Below the pieces are notes generated by a model. The model had not been told where the DNA came from. It saw only the letters and a list, made by a program, of their open reading frames with translations, and did no database searches. The translations under genes and the position numbers were made by a program. Below are positions 43,072 to 51,345 of a stretch of DNA of 64,000 nucleotides, one piece after another (within the stretch, counting starts at the first letter, position 1; every line of letters starts with the position of its first letter). Origin of the DNA: Pannonibacter tanglangensis (GTDB lineage: Bacteria > Pseudomonadota > Alphaproteobacteria > Rhizobiales > Stappiaceae); the NCBI RefSeq assembly GCF_009915685.1, contig NZ_JAABLP010000005.1. One strand, 5' to 3'.

Positions 43072-44153
43072 CGCGAGACAGCCAGCCGTCGGCTCGCAAG
43101 GTCCCGGCAGACCGGGGCGCCGTCCCCGCCTCCGACATGACCCACATCGTTCTTGCATTCGATGACAACAGGTTGATCGGCGACCTGTTCGGGCAGTTCG
43201 ACCAGAACCTCGCCCTGATCGAGCAGCGTCTCGGGGTCGATGCCGTGGCGCGCGGCAACCAGGTGACGCTGAAGGGCAAGCACAGCCAGTGCGAACAGGC
43301 CCGTCTTGCGCTGGAAGCGCTCTATCACCGCCTGCAGCAGGGCCACGAGATCCACCCGGCGGACGTGGACGGGGCGGTGCGCATGGCCGTTGCCGCCGAC
43401 GCCCAGCTGCCGTTGCCCACCCTGGAGCCGAAGTCCCGGCTGGCCTTCGCGCAGGTCTCTACCCGCCGCAAGACCGTGGTCGCGCGCACCGCGGCCCAGG
43501 ACGCCTACATCCGTTCCATGGACCGGGCCGACCTGATCTTCGGCACCGGCCCGGCCGGCACCGGCAAGACCTTCCTCGCGGTCGCCTATGCGGCGGCCCT
43601 GATCGAGCGCGGCGACGTGGCCCGTCTGATCCTGTCCCGTCCGGCTGTCGAGGCGGGCGAGCGGCTCGGCTTCCTTCCGGGCGACATGAAGGACAAGGTG
43701 GATCCCTACCTGCGGCCGCTCTATGACGCGCTCTACGAGATGATGCCTCCGGAAAAGGTCGATCGCGGCCTGCAGTCGGGCATGATCGAGGTGGCGCCGC
43801 TCGCCTTCATGCGTGGCCGCACCCTGTCGAACGCCGTGGTGCTCCTGGACGAGGCCCAGAACACCACGACGATGCAGATGAAGATGTTCCTCACCCGCCT
43901 GGGCGAGAATTCCAAGATGATCGTCACCGGCGACCCCACCCAGGTCGACCTTCCGCCCGGCCAGAAGTCGGGCCTGCGCGAGGCTCTCGAGCTGCTGCCG
44001 GACATCGAGGGCGTCGCCCACGTCCAGTTCACCGAGGTCGACGTGGTGCGTCACGAACTCGTCGCGCGGATCGTCAAGGCCTATGACGACGCCAGCCGCG
44101 AGATGCTGCAGGACCGTGAGCGCCGCATCGAGGCCCGGGGAGAGCGGTCATGA
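43068..44153 (+). CDS. PhoH-family ATPase
   Basis: P-loop ATPase of 361 residues, found between miaB and ybeY in many bacteria and linked to RNA metabolism. It contains Walker A GPAGTGKTFLAVAYA, the family LSRPAVEAGERLGFLPGD, Walker B VVLLDEAQNTTTMQMKM, and MIVTGDPTQVDLP. The start is TTG at 43068, with a perfect AAGGAGG 8 bases upstream and overlapping the miaB stop; ATG at 43137 is the alternative. The ATGA-type overlap with ybeY implies a coupled pair. Confidence 0.95.
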   Translation: MTRDSQPSARKVPADRGAVPASDMTHIVLAFDDNRLIGDLFGQFDQNLALIEQRLGVDAVARGNQVTLKGKHSQCEQARLALEALYHRLQQGHEIHPADVDGAVRMAVAADAQLPLPTLEPKSRLAFAQVSTRRKTVVARTAAQDAYIRSMDRADLIFGTGPAGTGKTFLAVAYAAALIERGDVARLILSRPAVEAGERLGFLPGDMKDKVDPYLRPLYDALYEMMPPEKVDRGLQSGMIEVAPLAFMRGRTLSNAVVLLDEAQNTTTMQMKMFLTRLGENSKMIVTGDPTQVDLPPGQKSGLREALELLPDIEGVAHVQFTEVDVVRHELVARIVKAYDDASREMLQDRERRIEARGERS

Positions 44154-44701
44154 CGGCCGGACCCGAGCTGGCAACCGCCGAGGACATCGTGATCGAGATT
44201 GCCATCGAGAGCGGTGACTGGCCGGACGAGGATCGGCTTTTTGCCCTGAGCGAGGCGGCCGTAGCGGCCGCCTTTGCCCGGGCCCCGCTCAAGGCGCTGC
44301 CGGAGTCCGAGCTGTCGCTGGTCTTCGTCGATGATGCGCGCATCCAGGAGCTCAATGCCGAGTGGCGCGGCAAGGACAAGCCGACCAACGTCCTGTCCTT
44401 CCCCGGTGGAGAGCCGATGAACGGCGTGTTCGGACCGCTGCTCGGCGACATCATCTTTGCCTGGGAGACGGTTGCCCGCGAGGCGGTCGAGCAGGATGTT
44501 TCCTTCGACCATCATTTTTCTCACCTTGTTGTTCACGGACTCCTTCACCTTTTCGGGTATGATCACCAGATGGACGCCGAAGCCGAAGTGATGGAAGATC
44601 TCGAACGGCAGATCCTGGCGGATCTCGGCATTGCCGATCCCTATGCCGATGCCCCGCTCGTGGCCGATGATCCGGCCACCGGCGCGGCACCGGCGCATTG
44701 A
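44150..44701 (+). CDS. ybeY: endoribonuclease YbeY
   Basis: Zinc endoribonuclease for 16S rRNA 3' processing and ribosome quality control. The metal site HLVVHGLLHLFGYDH (H-x3-H-x5-H) is intact, and KPTNVLSFPGGEP and LGDIIFAWE are family motifs. At 183 residues it is slightly longer than average because of an acidic C-terminal tail. Sits between phoH and corC, the standard order. Confidence 0.96.
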   Translation: MTAGPELATAEDIVIEIAIESGDWPDEDRLFALSEAAVAAAFARAPLKALPESELSLVFVDDARIQELNAEWRGKDKPTNVLSFPGGEPMNGVFGPLLGDIIFAWETVAREAVEQDVSFDHHFSHLVVHGLLHLFGYDHQMDAEAEVMEDLERQILADLGIADPYADAPLVADDPATGAAPAH

Positions 44702-44713
44702 CAGACTGGACAA

Positions 44714-45844
44714 ATGAACGTCTCTGAAAGCCGAAGTATCGAGGCGCAGCCCAATTCCGTGACGGCGACAGCCGACACGCGGGACAGCGCCGATCCGCGA
44801 TCTCCCGAGCCCCGAAAATCGGGGCCATTTGCCCGGATGATCGGGCATTTCCTGCGTCTGCGCCGGGGATCCGGGGCCACCTTGCGCGAAAACCTCGAGG
44901 ACGAGCTTGCGCGCGATACCGGCTCCGATGCTGCCTTCTCTCCGGAAGAGCGGATGCTTCTCGGAAACATCCTGCGCCTGCGCGGCCTGCGCGTCGATGA
45001 CGTCATGGTCCCGCGCGCCGACATCGTCGCCGTCGATGACGGCATCAGCCTCGGGCGGCTGCTGGAGGTGTTCCGGACCAACGGTCACTCGCGCCTGCCG
45101 GTCTATCACGAGACGCTCGACGATCCGCGCGGCATGATCCACATCAAGGACCTGATGGCCTATGTGACCGGCGTGACCGGTCCGGCCCGCGCCGGGGATG
45201 CCGGCAGCGCAGGCGGTTCGGGCAGTTCGGCCGGCCTCGGCATCGATCTGGCGAAGGTGGACCTGTCCACGTCCCTGGCCGAAACCGGTCTGCTGCGCTC
45301 GCTCCTGTTCGTTCCGCCGTCGATGCCGGCAACCGATCTGATGGCCAAGATGCAGGCCAGCCGCGTGCAGATGGCTCTCGTCATCGACGAGTATGGCGGC
45401 ACGGACGGCCTTGTCTCGCTCGAGGACATTGTCGAGACCGTGGTCGGCGACATCGAGGACGAGCATGACGAGGACCAGGAATCCATGCTCCTGTCGGCCG
45501 GCGACGGGATCTGGATCGCCGATCCGCGCATACCCCTGGAGGACCTGTCCGAGCAGATCGGCACCGACTTCAATGTCGGCGAGGTCGCGGAAGAGGTCGA
45601 CACGCTCGGCGGTCTCCTGTTCACCATCGTCGGACGGGTTCCGGTGCGCGGCGAGCTGATCGCGCCCCGGGAATTCCCCGGCTTCGAGTTCGAGATCCTC
45701 GATGCCGATCCGCGCCGGATCAAGCGCCTGCGCGTGCGCCGCCGCCGGACCGACAAGCTGGCCGTGGATCCGCGCCGCCGCCAGAAGCGTGGCGAGAAAC
45801 CGGCCGACGACGTGGCCGAGGAGACGACACCGACCGCCGGGTGA
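44714..45844 (+). CDS. CorC/HlyC-type CBS-domain protein
   Basis: Cytosolic 376-residue protein of the hemolysin/CorC family, associated with magnesium/cobalt efflux. Two CBS modules run from about residue 95 (VDDVMVPRADIVAV, HSRLPVYHETLDDPRGMI) to 235 (ASRVQMALVIDEYGGTDGLV), then a transporter-associated domain ending in IKRLRVRRRR. No membrane helices. A Gly/Ser-rich insert at about 157-176 separates the CBS halves. Follows ybeY by 12 bases and precedes lnt, the usual ybeY-corC-lnt order. Confidence 0.93.
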   Translation: MNVSESRSIEAQPNSVTATADTRDSADPRSPEPRKSGPFARMIGHFLRLRRGSGATLRENLEDELARDTGSDAAFSPEERMLLGNILRLRGLRVDDVMVPRADIVAVDDGISLGRLLEVFRTNGHSRLPVYHETLDDPRGMIHIKDLMAYVTGVTGPARAGDAGSAGGSGSSAGLGIDLAKVDLSTSLAETGLLRSLLFVPPSMPATDLMAKMQASRVQMALVIDEYGGTDGLVSLEDIVETVVGDIEDEHDEDQESMLLSAGDGIWIADPRIPLEDLSEQIGTDFNVGEVAEEVDTLGGLLFTIVGRVPVRGELIAPREFPGFEFEILDADPRRIKRLRVRRRRTDKLAVDPRRRQKRGEKPADDVAEETTPTAG

Positions 45845-45938
45845 TCCGGCGGTCGGGGGTCCAGGGGCCCGGGCGGCTTGACCGGCTGGCTGCTGCGTCG
45901 CAACTGTAGCCGCAGCCTCGCAACCGGACCGATTCGCC

Positions 45939-47555
45939 ATGACAGCGCTGCTTGCCCGCCTCCACAGCCTGCCGGGGGCCTTCCTCCTTGCGCAGGGGCC
46001 GAAACGCTGGGCGCTGGCCTTTGCCGCGGGCGCCTTCGCCGTACTGGCCCTTCCACCCTACGGACATCTCGCAGCCCTGTTCGTCAGCCTGCCCGTGCTC
46101 GTCTGGCTGCTGGACGGCGCGGCCGGGGCCAGCGGACGGCTCTCGGGCGGCCGGCGGCTGCGCGCGGGCTTCGCGATCGGCTGGTGGTTCGGCTTCGGCT
46201 ATTTCCTGGCCGGGCTCTGGTGGATCGGCCTTGCCTTTCTCGTCGAGGCCGACCGGTTCGCCTGGATGATTCCCTTCGCGGTCACGCTGCTGCCGGCTGG
46301 CCTGGCGCTGTTCCACGGTCTTGCGCTCGCCCTTGCAACCCGCTTCTGGCCGGAGCGCTGGACGCGGATCGCGGTCCTCGCCGGCATGCTGTCGCTGTCG
46401 GACTGGCTGCGCGGCCATGTCCTGACCGGGTTCCCGTGGAATGCCTTCGGCTATGCGACGGCCGAAATCCTGCCGCTTGCCCAGCTCGGCAGCCTGTTCG
46501 GCGTCTACGGGACCGGCGCGCTGCTGCTGGTCCTTGCAGCCGCGCCCGGCCTGCTGGTCGACGGGCGGCGGTCCGGTGTCGCCGGTCTGGCGCTGGCGCT
46601 CTGCGGTGTCGGGACTGCCTTTGTCTGGGGACAGGTGCGACTAAATGGCACAGAGGGTCTCGTTGACCCGACAATCTCCGTTCGCGTCATACAACCGTCT
46701 ATCGCGCAAAGCGAGAAATGGAAGCCTGAAAACCGTCTCCCGATCTTCCGGAGCTACCTTGGGTTGAGTTCATCCGCACGTGGTGATGCTGATCTTCCGG
46801 CAACCCGGCGTGTGTATGTCTGGCCAGAATCTGCCTTTCCTTTCCTGCTGACGCAAGAACCGGAAGCAATCGCCGAAATAGACGGTCTGCTGGAGAAGGA
46901 CGAGATCCTGATCACGGGAGCAATCCGGGCTGAGAGAAACCCGGATGGTGTAAATTATTATAACAGCATCTACGTCATTTCCGATGGGGGCACGATCGTC
47001 GATGCCTATGACAAGGTCCGCCTCGTTCCCTTCGGCGAATACCTGCCGCTTGCCGATGTGCTGGAAACGCTGGGTCTGCGGGCTCTGGTCAATGCGCCGA
47101 ACCCTTTCCGGGCCGGATACGCGCATACCGTGCTCGGGTCCGGTGGGCTGCCCGCCTTCTTGCCGCTGATCTGTTACGAGGTCATTTTCCCGCAAGTGCC
47201 GGGCGAAGTTGGCTCACGGCCCAAGTGGTTGGTAAATCTGACAAATGATGCCTGGTTTGGCGATACCGCCGGCCCCTACCAGCATTTCGCCCAGGCAAGG
47301 TTTCGCGCGATCGAACAGGGACTTCCGCTGGTCCGCTCGGCCAACACCGGGATTTCTGCCGTGGTGGATGCCTATGGGCGCCCAGTCGAGATCCTTGCGC
47401 CGTTCGTGACCGGGGCCATCGAGACTGCCCTTCCGGCCGCGCTGGAGCCGACGGTCTACGCCCGGTATGGGGACTTGTCCTACCTCGCAATTTTGCTCAT
47501 TTTTACTGCAATATTTACTTTAGGACGCTTCAACCTCTCCTCGCGTCATAATTGA
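45939..47555 (+). CDS. lnt: apolipoprotein N-acyltransferase
   Basis: Inner-membrane enzyme that adds the third acyl chain to lipoproteins. 538 residues: about six N-terminal helices, then a periplasmic nitrilase domain with the catalytic triad in VWPESAFPF (Glu), YDKVRLVPFGEYLP (Lys) and LICYEVIFP (Cys), plus NDAWFG and a C-terminal helix. The second half (about 46635-47560) is visibly richer in A/T and rarer codons than the first half and all neighbours, suggesting gene conversion or import of an allele. Function appears intact. Confidence 0.95.
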   Translation: MTALLARLHSLPGAFLLAQGPKRWALAFAAGAFAVLALPPYGHLAALFVSLPVLVWLLDGAAGASGRLSGGRRLRAGFAIGWWFGFGYFLAGLWWIGLAFLVEADRFAWMIPFAVTLLPAGLALFHGLALALATRFWPERWTRIAVLAGMLSLSDWLRGHVLTGFPWNAFGYATAEILPLAQLGSLFGVYGTGALLLVLAAAPGLLVDGRRSGVAGLALALCGVGTAFVWGQVRLNGTEGLVDPTISVRVIQPSIAQSEKWKPENRLPIFRSYLGLSSSARGDADLPATRRVYVWPESAFPFLLTQEPEAIAEIDGLLEKDEILITGAIRAERNPDGVNYYNSIYVISDGGTIVDAYDKVRLVPFGEYLPLADVLETLGLRALVNAPNPFRAGYAHTVLGSGGLPAFLPLICYEVIFPQVPGEVGSRPKWLVNLTNDAWFGDTAGPYQHFAQARFRAIEQGLPLVRSANTGISAVVDAYGRPVEILAPFVTGAIETALPAALEPTVYARYGDLSYLAILLIFTAIFTLGRFNLSSRHN

Positions 47556-47746
47556 TATTGAACACGCGAGTCCGCGCGCATAGTGTAGTACAACCGCTGC
47601 ACCAACAGGTGGCAGTGGGACGGACCAGAGCCGAGAGGACCCGGGATGACTTTCGCTTGGCAAGCGTCAGGCAAGGTTACCGGTGCGGTCTGGCTTCGCG
47701 TTTAAACCAGGGCGGACTTCCGCAGGAACAGTGAAAGACGAGGGCG

Positions 47747-48154
47747 ATGCCCAGCAAGAAAGCACCCAACCCGATTGATGTGCATGTCGGCAGCCGCGTC
47801 CGGCTCCGCCGCATGATGCTCGGCATGAGCCAGGAAAAGCTTGGCGAGAGCCTCGGCATCACGTTCCAGCAGATCCAGAAGTACGAAAAGGGCACCAACC
47901 GCATCGGCGCCTCGCGCCTGCAGCACATCTCGAGCGTGCTCAAGGTGCCGGTTGCCTTCTTCTTCGAGGATGCCCCGGGCTCGCCGGACGACTTCGAGGG
48001 CTTCGGCGAATCGCAGCCGACGTCCTATGTCGTCGACTTCCTGTCCTCCTCCGAGGGACTGTCGCTCAACAAGGCCTTCGTGCGCATCGAGGACCCGAAG
48101 GTCCGCCGCCGGATCGTCGATCTGGTCCGCGCGCTTGCCGGCGACGACGCCTGA
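47747..48154 (+). CDS. XRE-family HTH transcriptional regulator
   Basis: 135-residue protein with a Cro/CI helix-turn-helix at residues 12-66 (GSRVRLRRMMLGMSQEKLGE, LGITFQQIQKYEKGTNRIGAS). A C-terminal region ends in VRIEDPKVRRRIVDLVRALAG. Found between lnt and metK in related alphaproteobacteria. Target genes unknown; the adjacent metK with its long inverted repeat upstream is a possible one. GAGGGCG precedes the ATG. Confidence 0.9.
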   Translation: MPSKKAPNPIDVHVGSRVRLRRMMLGMSQEKLGESLGITFQQIQKYEKGTNRIGASRLQHISSVLKVPVAFFFEDAPGSPDDFEGFGESQPTSYVVDFLSSSEGLSLNKAFVRIEDPKVRRRIVDLVRALAGDDA

Positions 48155-48163
48155 ACCCGGAAC

Positions 48164-48212
48164 GCACTGCGCGGGCCCGTAACCATCGGGTGAGGCTTGC
48201 TGCGCGCAGTGC
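48164..48212 (+). promoter_or_regulatory. long inverted repeat in the metK leader (candidate RNA element or operator)
   Basis: Perfect 10-base arms GCACTGCGCG and CGCGCAGTGC enclose 29 bases that contain an inner stem CCCG / CGGG around TAACCAT. It lies 10 bases after the HTH stop and 94 before metK. A TTGACG -35-like hexamer begins 2 bases after it. A second hairpin (GAGC-GGTGG / CCGCC-g-GCTC, about 48252-48275) follows. Could be a terminator, operator or SAM-sensing leader; I could not fit it to a known riboswitch. Confidence 0.5.
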
Positions 48213-48305
48213 TTGACGCCGGCCTCTCCAATCTGGTTCATGGCGCACTGGAGCGGTGGGTTCTCCGCCGGCTCTTGCCCAACTTTCCCAGAAGGACGTC
48301 AGGCC

Positions 48306-49478
48306 ATGGCCCGTCAGGACTATCTCTTCACCTCCGAGTCCGTTTCGGAGGGGCACCCGGACAAGGTGTGCGACCGAATTTCCGATGCCGTCGTTGACGC
48401 TTACCTGCGTGAAATGCCGGAAGCGCGTGTTGCCTGCGAGACGCTGGCGACCACCAACCGCATCGTCATCGCCGGCGAGACCCGCGGCCCGGCGACCATC
48501 ACCAAGGATTACATCGCCCATCTGGCGCGTCTGGCCGTGAAGGACATCGGCTACACCCAGGAAGGCTTCCACTGGGAGACCTGCGACATCGCCGTGCACC
48601 TGCATGGCCAGTCGGCGCACATCGCCCAGGGCGTGGATGCCTCGGGCAACAAGGACGAGGGCGCTGGCGACCAGGGCATCATGTTCGGCTATGCCTGCCG
48701 CGAGACCCCGGACTTCATGCCGGCTCCGATCTTCTATGCCCACAAGATCCTGCGCCTCCTCGCCGATGTCCGCAAGTCGGGCCGCGAACCGGTGCTCGGC
48801 CCGGATGCCAAGAGCCAGGTGACCGTTCGCTATGTCAACGGCAAGCCGGTCGGCGTGACCTCGATCGTCCTCTCGACCCAGCATCTGGACGCCACCCTGT
48901 CCTCCGCCGACGTGCGCAAGATCGTCGAGCCCTACATCCGCTCCGCCCTTCCGGACGGCTGGATCGACGCCTCGACCGTCTGGCACGTCAACCCGACCGG
49001 TGCCTTCGTCATCGGCGGCCCGGATGGCGACTGCGGCCTGACCGGCCGCAAGATCATCGTCGACACCTACGGCGGCGCGGCCCCGCATGGCGGCGGCGCC
49101 TTCTCCGGCAAGGACCCGACCAAGGTGGACCGCTCGGCCGCCTATGCCGCCCGCTACCTCGCCAAGAACGTGGTTGCGGCCGAGCTGGCCGACCGCTGCA
49201 CCATCCAGCTGTCCTACGCCATCGGTGTTGCCGAGCCCCTGTCGGTCTATGTCGACCTGCACGGCACCGGCCAGTGTGACGAAGCCAAGCTCGAGAAGAG
49301 CCTGCGCGACGTCATGCGCCTGACCCCGCGCGGCATCCGCGAGCACCTGAAGCTCAACGCCCCGATCTACGAGCGCACCTCCGCCTACGGCCACTTCGGC
49401 CGCGAGCCGGATGCCGATGGCGGCTTCACCTGGGAAAAGCTGGATCTGGTCAGCGCCCTGCGCAGCGCGCTCGCCTGA
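48306..49478 (+). CDS. metK: S-adenosylmethionine synthetase
   Basis: Makes SAM from methionine and ATP. The 390-residue protein starts MARQDYLFTSESVSEGHPDK and has the methionine loop, GAGDQGIMFGYA, HVNPTGAFVIGGPDGDCGLT, and the P-loop-like GGGAFSGKDPTKVDRSAAYA. Length and motifs are standard. AAGGA lies 10-14 bases upstream. Between the HTH gene and trmB; a hairpin terminator follows. Confidence 0.97.
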   Translation: MARQDYLFTSESVSEGHPDKVCDRISDAVVDAYLREMPEARVACETLATTNRIVIAGETRGPATITKDYIAHLARLAVKDIGYTQEGFHWETCDIAVHLHGQSAHIAQGVDASGNKDEGAGDQGIMFGYACRETPDFMPAPIFYAHKILRLLADVRKSGREPVLGPDAKSQVTVRYVNGKPVGVTSIVLSTQHLDATLSSADVRKIVEPYIRSALPDGWIDASTVWHVNPTGAFVIGGPDGDCGLTGRKIIVDTYGGAAPHGGGAFSGKDPTKVDRSAAYAARYLAKNVVAAELADRCTIQLSYAIGVAEPLSVYVDLHGTGQCDEAKLEKSLRDVMRLTPRGIREHLKLNAPIYERTSAYGHFGREPDADGGFTWEKLDLVSALRSALA

Positions 49479-49501
49479 TCCCTTCTGACCTGATGACATC
49501 C

Positions 49502-49537
49502 CCGCGCCGGCCGCTGAAAGGTGGTCGGCGCGGCCGT
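49502..49537 (+). terminator. metK terminator-like hairpin
   Basis: 11-bp stem CCGCGCCGGCC / GGTCGGCGCGG (one G-U) with a 10-base loop, followed by CCGTTTG. Begins 23 bases after the metK stop. The T-run is short. Confidence 0.6.
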
Positions 49538-49542
49538 TTGAG

Positions 49543-50244
49543 ATGCAGCACACGGCCATGACCGACTTCTACGATGGATCCTTCTACGGCCGCCGCATGG
49601 GCAAGCCGCTGACCCCGCGCCAGCGCGGCCTCATGGACACGGACATGCCGCGGCTGCGCCTCGACCTGTCTCTCCCTGCGCCGGCCGCTCTGGCCGGCCT
49701 GTTCGAGGCCCCTGTCCGCGAAGTCTGGCTCGAGGTGGGCTTCGGTGGCGGTGAGCATCTGATCCACCGCGCCGTCGAGAACCCGCAGGTCGGCTTCATC
49801 GGGGTTGAACCCTTCGTCACCTCCATGGCCAAGGCCCTGACCGAGGTGGTGGATCGGGGCCTTGGCAACGTGCGGCTCTATGACGACGATGCCATCAAAC
49901 TGCTCGACTGGCTGCCGGAAGCGAGCCTCTCGCGCGCTTATCAGCTTTATCCGGATCCCTGGCCGAAGAAGCGGCACTGGAAGCGGCGCTTCATCAATGC
50001 GCAGAACCTGGACCGCTATGCGCGGGCGCTGAAGCCGGGCACGGAGTTCCGGTTTGCCAGCGACATCGACACCTATGTCGACTGGGCGCTGCGGCACATC
50101 CGGGATCACGAGGCCTTTGACTGGACTGCGGAAACGGCCGACGACTGGCGCCTGCCCTGGCCGACCTGGCCAGGCACGCGCTATGAGGCCAAGGCGCTGC
50201 GCGAGGGCCGCGTGCCGCGATACCTGACATTCCGTCGCCGCTAG
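49543..50244 (+). CDS. trmB: tRNA (guanine-N7-)-methyltransferase TrmB
   Basis: Methylates G46 of tRNA with SAM. The 233-residue protein has FYGRRMGKPLTPRQRGL at the N-terminus, SAM-binding LEVGFGGGEHLIHRA, and the family signature YPDPWPKKRHWKRRFI. The C-terminus has RYEAKALREGRVPRYLTF. Start 49543 or 49558 (MTDFYDG); neither has a strong ribosome site. Follows metK, as usual in Hyphomicrobiales. Confidence 0.95.
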   Translation: MQHTAMTDFYDGSFYGRRMGKPLTPRQRGLMDTDMPRLRLDLSLPAPAALAGLFEAPVREVWLEVGFGGGEHLIHRAVENPQVGFIGVEPFVTSMAKALTEVVDRGLGNVRLYDDDAIKLLDWLPEASLSRAYQLYPDPWPKKRHWKRRFINAQNLDRYARALKPGTEFRFASDIDTYVDWALRHIRDHEAFDWTAETADDWRLPWPTWPGTRYEAKALREGRVPRYLTFRRR

Positions 50245-50280
50245 CCGGAGCGGATGCGGTGCCCGCCGGCGGGATATTCC

Positions 50281-50308
50281 TTGCATTTCCGCCGGAACCG
50301 CGTATATA
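50281..50308 (+). promoter_or_regulatory. promoter of the rimP-nusA-infB operon
   Basis: TTGCAT, 16 bases, TATATA, about 200 bases before rimP. It leaves a leader of roughly 190 bases that contains a T6 run after a weak GC-rich hairpin (about 50350-50383) and a nested stem-loop at 50444-50486. Confidence 0.75.
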
Positions 50309-50443
50309 GACGCCATTCATCTTCTCCAGCGGCTCGATGAGGGCAGTTTGAGGGTGGGCCCGAGAAGGACCCGCTCTTTTTTGTTTATCCGCACCGCTGG
50401 TCAGACTGGCCTGGCCCCTGCACACCGCAGGAACATATCTAGG

Positions 50444-50486
50444 GCCTGTTCCCCAAGGCCGGACCGTCGTGTCCGGTGGAACAGGC
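50444..50486 (+). promoter_or_regulatory. nested stem-loop in the rimP leader
   Basis: Outer arms GCCTGTTCC / GGAACAGGC (9 bp, perfect) enclose an inner stem CCGGAC / GTCCGG with a 6-base loop. It ends 11 bases before the AGGAG ribosome site of rimP. CTCC at 50486-50489 could instead pair with that GGAG, giving a possible switch. No known RNA family was recognised. Confidence 0.55.
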
Positions 50487-50506
50487 TCCAGCCACAGGAG
50501 ACTGGC

Positions 50507-51172
50507 GTGAGCCTGAATGAAGCCCGCATCGTGACCGAACAGGGCCTCGACGCCCGTGTTGCGGCCATCGTCGAACCGGTGATCAACGATCTCGGCTACC
50601 GGCTGGTGCGCGTCAAGATCAGCGCAGCCAACGGCTGCACGCTGCAGATCATGGCCGAACGGCCGGACGGCACCATGAGCGTCGTCGACTGCGAGGAAAT
50701 CAGCCGTGCGGTGTCGCCGGCCCTCGATGTCGATGACCCGATCAACCGCGCCTACCATCTGGAGATCTCCTCGCCGGGGATCGACCGTCCGCTGGTGCGC
50801 GAGAGCGATTTCATCCGCTGGGCCGGCCACGAGGCCAAGGTCGAGATGACCGTTCCGCTGGATGGCCGCAAGCGCTTCCGCGGCATCCTCACGGGTGTCG
50901 AGGCCGGCCAGGCCATCCTGCGCCTGATCGACGCCCCGGAGGGGGCGGTGAACCCGGTGCTGCTGCCGCTGACCGACATCGCCGAGGCCCGCCTGATCCT
51001 GACGGACGACCTGATCCGCGCGGCCCTGCGGGCCGAGAAGGCGGCGCTGTCGGCCCGTGGCATCGACACGTCCGACCTGCCGGATGAAGACGACGACATC
51101 GAATTCGAGTATGACGCCGCGGACGAGGACGACGACGACGCGGAAGATGAGGGCCCCGGCCGGGCCAACTGA
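50507..51172 (+). CDS. rimP: ribosome maturation factor RimP
   Basis: Assists 30S subunit assembly. 221 residues: N-terminal domain (VEPVINDLGYRLVRVKI, CEEISRAVSPALDVDDPI, YHLEISSPGIDRPL) and an SH3-like C-terminal domain (FRGILTGVEAGQAILRL). It then has a long acidic tail (EDDDIEFEYDAADEDDDDAED) that is common in alphaproteobacterial RimP. The start is GTG with AGGAG 6 bases upstream; an upstream in-frame extension was rejected. The stop codon lies inside the first copy of a 34-bp tandem repeat. Confidence 0.95.
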   Translation: MSLNEARIVTEQGLDARVAAIVEPVINDLGYRLVRVKISAANGCTLQIMAERPDGTMSVVDCEEISRAVSPALDVDDPINRAYHLEISSPGIDRPLVRESDFIRWAGHEAKVEMTVPLDGRKRFRGILTGVEAGQAILRLIDAPEGAVNPVLLPLTDIAEARLILTDDLIRAALRAEKAALSARGIDTSDLPDEDDDIEFEYDAADEDDDDAEDEGPGRAN

Positions 51173-51261
51173 CCCGGCCAGAGACCCAATGGACCGGGCC
51201 AACTGACCCGGCCAGAGACCCAATGGACCGGGCCAACTGACCCGGCCAGAGACGCGATGGA
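51160..51261. repeat. three tandem 34-bp units between rimP and nusA
   Basis: Units at 51160-51193, 51194-51227 and 51228-51261. The first two are identical and the third differs at two bases; a partial fourth follows. Each contains CCGGG-CCAACTGA-CCCGG, a 5-bp hairpin. The first unit overlaps the last four codons and stop of rimP. It is a minisatellite likely to vary in copy number. Confidence 0.92.
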
Positions 51262-51345
51262 CCGGGTCTCCGACCCGACCGGGCGGCCACAGACCAGACA
51301 GAATGGGATGCGCAGCGCAAACGGCGCGCAAGAGGAGTGACGAGA

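Noticed and set aside
48155..48305. SAM-II or SAM/SAH riboswitch upstream of metK
   Set aside because: I could not fit the pseudoknot and conserved loops of either class; kept only as an unclassified structured leader.
50345..50400. possible initiator tRNA (metY) before rimP, as in E. coli
   Set aside because: No cloverleaf, no CAT anticodon loop and no T-arm GTTCRA in the leader.
50507..51345. minus-strand open frame with repeated LWPGQLARSIG-like units
   Set aside because: It is only the translation of the 34-bp tandem repeat opposite rimP; no start context or homologous protein type.
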